Of a stretch of 64,000 bases of DNA, positions 58,701 through 64,000 are shown in pieces. The notes beneath the pieces were generated by a model. The model had not been told where the DNA came from, made no database searches, and was given only the letters and a program-made list of their open reading frames with translations. The position numbers and the translations under genes were made by a program. Every line of letters starts with the position of its first letter. Position 1 is the stretch's first letter. Source of the stretch: Anisodus tanguticus. Its lineage: Eukaryota > Streptophyta > Magnoliopsida > Solanales > Solanaceae. Location of the stretch: contig CM067543.1 of assembly GCA_034509755.1 (NCBI GenBank), forward strand, positions 57,220,653 through 57,284,652, read 5' to 3'.

Positions 58701-61700
58701 ATGGAAACAGGTTTACTTGTTGCATCTATGACTTTTAGTTCAGTGACGTGAACACTAATCTGCTTAGGTTGTGAGCATCTTATGAAGCGTCGATACATTA
58801 TATACTCCCTCCATCCCAATTTATGTGATGATGTTTGACCGGGCACGGAGTTCAAGAATGAAAAAAACTTTTGAAACTTGTGGTCTAAAGCAAGCCATAG
58901 ATATTTATGTGGCTATAAATCATCTCATTAGGGTATAATTGGAAGTTTTAAGTTAAATTGTTACTAAATATAGAAAGATGTCATTCTTTTTGGGACAGAG
59001 TAAAAAGGGAAGAGTCACATAATTTGGGATTGAGGGAGTAGTATATTAGGTGTTCAATAATTATGTGTTCCACTAATCTTGTTATGCTGTGGACCTTTTA
59101 TATATAGTGACATGCATTATAGTATGTTAAGGATTTTGTAAATATTTACTGAAGTGCATCATATTTCTAACATCTTATTCTCAAGATTAAGCTTTTACTG
59201 CCTTTCTGGATCCTGCAGCGGCTGTAGGGCTGATGCGAATGAGGCAGCTGTAATACTTCTTTCATCAAACATCACTGTGTTAACCCTTGACTTTTCGGGT
59301 TCAGGCTTGTCAGATGGCGATTACGTTAGTCTTGGTTGGCATGAGGTACTGCCTTTCCTTGTCTTGCATGCATTGTTCTTGTGGTGCTTGTGATGTATGA
59401 AAAACTCTTCATTTACACATCAGAAAGATGACCTCAAGGTAGTTGTGTCATATCTGAGAAGCAACCTGAAAGTATCACGCATAGGTCTATGGGGCCGGTC
59501 TATGGGTGCAGTTACAAGGTATTTTCAGCATACTTCAATTGCTCGTTAATTTCCAGTCCAAGTTCTTCCGGAAAAGACAAGTTACTCCCTCCAGTCCAAA
59601 ATAATTGATGTTTTAGCCTTTAAAAGTTGGTCCAAAATAATTGATGTTTTAGCCTTTAAAAGTTGGTCCAAAATAATTGATGTTTCACAAAATCAAGAAG
59701 GTATTTTAACTCTTTTTTTTCCCAAATTTGCCCTTGACACATTTCCATATCGCCATGATAATTATGTCAACCTAAAAAAGAAAATTATAATTTAGGGTAT
59801 TTTAGTCAAAACCCCATTTAATGTTTTGGAGTAAGTGAATTCCTTAATCCATGTGCCAAAGCCTAAAACATCAATTATTTTGGGCCAGAGGGAGTATATT
59901 TTAGCGGACTGTTTGACTATGATTCTGATTCTTTTGTGTCTAAATAATTCTATGATCACAATTTTAGTAACTCTGTTTAATGTACCAGCCTTCTATATGG
60001 AGCGGCAGATCCTTCTATCGCTGGAATGGTCTTGGACAGTGCCTTCTCTAACTTATTTGATCTAATGATGGAGCTTGTAGATGTCTACAAAATCAGGCTT
60101 CCTAAATTCACTGTATGGACCCCTTCTTTTCTGTGGATGGACATCTATAACATGATCTGAAACAAGTACTTTGCATATTTATGATTCTTTCTTATAAAGG
60201 GAGGTTAAAAAGAAATCATTTGGTATGACATCGATTTGTGTATCGATATTCTTTCTTACAAGTGCATTACTATCTTGTGGGTTTTATGTTATTCACTTGG
60301 TCAATTTATTTTGCATGGGAAATGTGGTTCGTTTCCGAGTTTTAGCTTGTCCTCTTCAAACAGTTACACAAGGAAAGAAGAGGACTGAATTATGGGTTCA
60401 GAATGATTTCTTTCTTTGGCTCATTCCCTATTTTCTAGGTGAAAAGGGTTTAATGTATTTAGCTGATAAGTTGGCTCTACTAGCTCAAGATCATAGATAA
60501 GAATATAACTGCCGGAAATCATGTCTACTGGATAATTTTCTGAAACTATCAAACATGCTGCAAATCTTGGGGTGGCGAAACTAGCCCATGAAAACATGCC
60601 GCCCGTTCAAGTTTGGGCGGGTCATTAGCTAAGCCCATTTTAGCCAAAGCCATTTCAGCCCATCTAAAAATTGGGCTGATATTTCTCACCATGTGGGATC
60701 ATACTGGGTATGTTGTTGTGGTGGTGGTTATGTAGCCCAAATTGACCCATAGAAACCTTGTCAAAATATTTTAAAAAGACATTTTTTTATTTGAACAAAC
60801 AAAGAAATTAAAACTTGGTAAGAATGGACGGATTGGGTTATGACCTGCTTTTAGCCCATTTTAGTCAACCCATTTCAACCCAAGTAACTTTTGGGCGGGT
60901 CAATAACTCAGCCCATTTTGACCCACCCAAACTTAGCCCAATCCGCCCATTTGACACCTAATATAATCTGCTTTATTCCCTTCTTGCTAAAAATGCATAT
61001 TTTGTCAAGGCTCCCTAGTGTTCATCAAACAGAAGGAGAAAGCAAGAAGAAGAGTTTTAATAGTCTTAAGAAAGTTTTAAGGTAGTCTGGAAGTACTTGC
61101 AAATGCCTTTATCATTCTCATAAGATAATGAGATCTTTCTCTGTCTCTGCAGATAAAGGTTGCTGTGCAGTATATGCGACGTGTCATTCAGAAGAAGGCA
61201 AAGTTTGATATCATGAAACTTAATTGCTTACAGGTGCCTGAGCTCATGGTTGTCTCGAGTCTAATCAATTTATCCTTTGAAGTTGATAAAAGCTTGTTTA
61301 GTTCATGTAGTTAATATGTTTGATAATGCACTTAATTTTTGGGAAAACATATACTCCCTTCGTCCTACCTATCAAAAAAAAAATACTCCCTTCGTCCTAG
61401 TGTATGTGGCACCGTTTGACTAGACACAAAGTTTAAGAAAGAAAAGAAGACTTTGAAATTTGTGGTCTAAAACAAACCTTAGATATTTATGTGGCTATAA
61501 ATCATTTCATTAAGGGGATAAAAGGGGAATTTTAAGGTTAAATTGTTTCTAATTATAAAAAGGTGACATTCTTTTGGGACAGACTAAAAAGGAAAGTGTG
61601 TCACATAAATTGGGATGGCAGGAGTAATATAACTAAGCTGAGTCTCAACAGGTAGTTTTTTCAACTATGCATGTATCTGATTTGGATTGAATGGGTATTA

Positions 61701-63047
61701 ATCTTGATGTATCAAAATTTTACTGAATCTGGCAGGTTGCTCCTAAAACATATATTCCTGCTCTATTTGGACATGCTAAAGATGATAAGTTCGTTCAGCC
61801 CCATCACTCTGATCTCATTTATAAATCATATGCGGTACATAATATATTGGATATCTTTGAATTAAGTTACGATGTGGTGAATTGTGCATAATCTATTATT
61901 TTTCTTTGTACAGGGTGATAAAAATATTATCAAGTTTGATGGTGACCACAATTCCGCCCGACCACAATTTTATTATGATTCAGTGTCCATTTTCTTCTAC
62001 AATGTGCTACATCCTCCCGGGATTTCACCAACTAAAAGTAAAATGGAGAAATATTACGATTTAGGGGACATCAAGGTCAGTGCTGGAATGGATGAGGTAA
62101 TTTTTCACAGTTGCATTATACTTCCAGACTAGAATAAATAACTCATTAATTATCCTAGATTTGAAGTTTAGTATTTTTTTAAAAAAAAATTATATTTCTT
62201 GATGCGTTCAATGTCAAAAAGTATTACCTTTTGTGTCAATGAGGAAATTATATTCCTAATAAATTTGCAAAGAGAAGAAAATTCTATTTGTTCAAGAAAT
62301 TCATAATTTTTTAAATTTTGATTAGTAATGTGAAGTTTTATAGAAATTGCCAGCAATAAGGACATGCTGGCTCAAAAATTTATGCAGCATGTTACTGCAT
62401 GCATATATATATATGTGTGTGTGTGTTTGTATATATATATATATATATATATATATAACATGTGTGCATAAAATACATGTATGTATACGTATGGCTGCTT
62501 ACTAGTAACTATAGAACTTCTGCTCTGCAATCACTTCATTCTTCAAGAAGTAACTGGAACTAATTCAATGACTAACTTAGCTGTCATAAATTCTTCACAC
62601 TATACTGTGTATTACTAGAGTTCCTTGTCTATTTGACGTGATTGTTAACGATGTATATTTACTTTAGTGTTGTTTTAACATATCTGATGTAAGTTTCATT
62701 TTTGCTGATCTATTCCTAGAATCTCTTGTATGAGATAATTGCAACTCTTCGGAATGTTACTTCTGATACAGCAAGCTCTTCATCTGTGCCACCTTGCATT
62801 TCAACAGCAAAGTCTGCTGTCGAACTCCTTGCTGACATTGCCCCAATTGCTAATCTAAATGTAGGAATTCTCCTTAACTGTCAAGTTCCCATTTTCTTCC
62901 ACCCCTATCTCTTCCCCGATGAGTTTTTCTTTATGGCAGTGATGTTAAGTTGCTTTACTATAAGTTGATTGATTTTGTTACTTTTTGTAGGATCGATTAA
63001 TTAATGAAGGAGAAGAACTCAATGGTCATGATGCTCCACAAACAGAA
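55740..63047 (+). CDS. Alpha/beta-hydrolase superfamily protein (3' end outside window)
   Basis: Exons: 55740-55780, 58411-58492, 58607-58710, 59219-59345, 59424-59518, 59989-60112, 61153-61233, 61736-61834, 61914-62096, 62720-62860, 62991-63047; phase holds through all of them (378 codons so far) and at least one more exon must follow. Introns are GT-AG except intron 2, which opens with GC. The protein starts MIDQFINFVIRPPR. Key sites: LPCVIYCHGN and GCRADANEA (oxyanion region), LDFSGSGLSDGDYV, nucleophile Ser144 in LWGRSMGA, acid Asp about 234 in GHAKDDKF and His263 in FDGDHNS. The end is Ser/Glu-rich. Close relatives are plant hydrolases such as Arabidopsis At3g23540 and At4g14290, whose substrate is not established; no signal peptide or membrane segment is seen. 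All triad residues are present, so activity is plausible. Intron 1 is 2.6 kb and crowded with transposons. Confidence 0.93.
56040..56185 (+). mobile_element. LINE/SINE 3' tail fragment in hydrolase intron 1
   Basis: cgagggtctaccaaacaacc, then 'taaggtctacgtaaactcta' and gggtatgttgttgttgttgg: the standard tail, without any coding part. Confidence 0.7.
56423..57633 (+). mobile_element. 5'-truncated RTE LINE with 17-bp target duplication
   Basis: The duplication atatgtagttgtatgag stands at 56423-56439 and again at 57617-57633, both perfect. The insert (56440-57616) starts inside reverse transcriptase (LSPFLFALVMDGLTRQIQG, then FADDIVLIDE, with the catalytic FADD). It goes on through DVTHRIGAGWMK, LCDKKVPQKFK and MLYGAECWPVK to MRMLRWMCGHTRR, RLRWFGHVQRSDIDAPV and GRGRPKKY, then a 3' UTR and the (GTT)n end. 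Stops and shifts break the frame. It has the same orientation as the hydrolase gene. Confidence 0.93.
57708..57790 (+). mobile_element. SINE head, tRNA-like
   Basis: gggttgctcagatggtaagc (A box) and gcgagtttgagtcacc (B box) with a connecting 'ctccacgttcaacccgaagg' match the 5' head of the tobacco TS SINE type. What follows is a G/A-rich block and poly(A)/(T), not the usual tail, so it is a partial or rearranged copy. Confidence 0.65.
58805..59038. mobile_element. Stowaway-type MITE, hydrolase intron 3
   Basis: ctccctccatcccaatttat at the left and ataatttgggattgagggag at the right, TA on both sides. Confidence 0.88.
59585..59894. mobile_element. Stowaway-type MITE with internal tandem repeat, hydrolase intron 5
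   Basis: Ends ctccctccagtccaaaataa and caattattttgggccagagg, then 'gag' and TA. A 36-base unit (gtccaaaataattgatg and on to aaagttg) is present two and a half times at 59594-59685, so the left terminal repeat itself is multiplied. Confidence 0.88.
60567..60960. mobile_element. Inverted-repeat element rich in 'agcccatttt' words, hydrolase intron 6
   Basis: It begins at ggggtggcgaaactagccc and ends at gcccatttgacacc. Facing 'ttgggcgggtca' and 'tgacccacccaaa' words occur. It encloses a piece of LINE tail (60690-60735: tgtgggatcatactgggtat, then tgttgttg). Confidence 0.6.
61386..61624. mobile_element. Stowaway-type MITE, hydrolase intron 7
   Basis: ctcccttcgtcctagtgtat and tcacataaattgggatggca, then 'ggag', with TA on both sides. 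Just before it (61352-61369) the first 16 bases or so of the same end appear a second time, followed by a run of A. Confidence 0.82.
62401..62457. repeat. (TA)n/(TG)n microsatellite, hydrolase intron 9
   Basis: Alternating TA and TG dinucleotides, then about eleven TA units. Confidence 0.9.
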
Positions 63048-64000
63048 GTATGTAAACTTGTATTTCATGTGTTGGCTCGTCGATTAAAGATTAAATCATG
63101 ATTATCAGCTTTCCGTATACTCTTGGTTTCCAGAGATGCTCTTTTTTTCTATTTGGAGAAGTAAAAAAGTTTTTTTCTTTCAACAAATTAAATGGGAAAT
63201 CCTCTGTGGTAGCAGTTTACAGATCCTTAGTCTTTTACAATGTTCACTTAGGAGGAGGAAAATTAACAAAGTAGTGCTATATTACAAGCGCCTCTACACA
63301 TAAAGGTAGAGTTGAAGACCAATGATGAACTTTTATTTCATCATTGTTTGTGATATATCTTGCGATAGTGTGAAGGAATGATTAGAGCACTTCTACTTGA
63401 CAGGTTCATTGAGAAGAGTCTTATCTTATTGTGCTCATCCCAAAGAATAATGAAGCGAATGGTATAAAGGATTTTATATCCATTAGTTTGGTGCAGAGTA
63501 TTTGGAAAAAAAAATGCTGTTAGGTAACTCTGTTAATAGACCAAAAGTTGTTGAAATACCGTTCATGGAGGCTGGAATAACATCAACATACCAACGTTGA
63601 CTTCAAATTCAGATAGTGCTCTTAAAGATTGTCTTTCATCTCATTTTAGTCATCCTCTACTTACATCCTTACATCCTACCCAAAGATAGTTTTAAGTCTA
63701 AAAATTTCAGAACTTCACCCATGATTCCTCAATGTCTGTAGTGTCACTCACTATTCACCATGCATATTCTACCTTTTCCATCTTTCATTCTCTTTGCTTC
63801 TACCCTTAGGCTAGGACTGAATAGAGGCAATCATACCCCCCCCCCCCCTTCATACTAGCAGACCAACGTAAAGGTGTGGGCAACCAGTAAGGTAAAAGTA
63901 CTGTGGTGGACTGGTTAAGGATCAAAGCATTTGCATTCAAGTCAAGGGTCTGAAACCCTCTGTGGTCCCTTTCCCTTTTCTTCATTTTTTCCAAATCTGT
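63048..64000 (+). other. Intron 11 of the hydrolase gene or start of 3' part
   Basis: After the GT donor at 63048 no exon could be recognised. A run of 13 C's is at 63836-63848. Near 63905-63960 the words ggtggactggttaagg and gtctgaaaccctc weakly resemble A and B boxes of a SINE. Confidence 0.4.

Noticed and set aside
1..64000. Metabolic gene cluster or defence system
   Set aside because: The four host genes belong to unrelated families and are separated by kilobases of transposons; no co-function is indicated.

Overview
This is a nuclear plant DNA window, almost certainly from the nightshade family (Solanaceae); the genus cannot be fixed from the sequence. The evidence is AT-rich intergenic DNA, spliced plant genes with GT-AG introns (and one GC-AG intron), Ty1/copia retrotransposons primed from initiator tRNA-Met, RTE-type LINEs with the GTTGTTGTTG-type 3' tails that are abundant in nightshades, tRNA-derived SINEs and many Stowaway-like and other small inverted-repeat elements.

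Four host genes are supported. (1) 14987-15619 (+): an intronless gene for a 210-residue plant protein of unknown function. (2) 33754-38654 (+): a complete nine-exon serine carboxypeptidase-like gene (459 residues, secreted, full Ser/Asp/His triad). (3) 41569-46814 (+): a five-exon SixA/phosphohistidine-phosphatase-like gene of the histidine phosphatase superfamily with a probable plastid transit peptide; it carries an apparent one-base deletion in exon 3. (4) 55740 to beyond 63047 (+): an alpha/beta-hydrolase gene with 11 exons visible, the 3' end lying outside the window. All four are on the + strand, but nothing links them functionally and plants do not use operons.

The rest is mostly transposable elements. 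1-2695 is a decayed RTE LINE on the minus strand. 3065-4230 and 15784-16501 are solo LTRs with perfect 5-bp target duplications, from the same LTR family as a structurally complete element at 4851-11345, also with a perfect target duplication. That element jumped into the 3' tail of another RTE LINE (halves at about 4796-4850 and 11346-12040). Its LTRs are almost identical although its copia pol region is in ruins, which suggests a family moved in trans. 12055-13278, 13395-13953 and 18500-19022 hold related inverted-repeat elements carrying a tRNA-B-box-like palindrome. 19073-20290 is a larger inverted-repeat element. 21786-27305 is a copia element with broken gag-pol on the plus strand. 31985-32745 is another inverted-repeat element, followed by a SINE at 32879-33281 with a 17-bp target duplication, just upstream of the carboxypeptidase gene. 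40212-41365 is an inverted-repeat element with a C-poor, G-rich core that could form G-quadruplexes. 47499-54669 is a second copia element on the minus strand, interrupted by a 1.95-kb insertion. Introns of the three spliced genes carry many small insertions, including a 5'-truncated LINE (56440-57616) with a 17-bp target duplication.

I looked for an undescribed multigene system and found none. The points most worth following are the nested, apparently trans-mobilised LTR family, the frameshift and intronic tandem array in the SixA-like gene, the GC-AG intron, and the G-rich and B-box-bearing small transposons. Boundaries of LTRs, SINE and LINE with target duplications were read directly; divergences were counted by eye. 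No database search was possible, so family names rest on recognised motifs.
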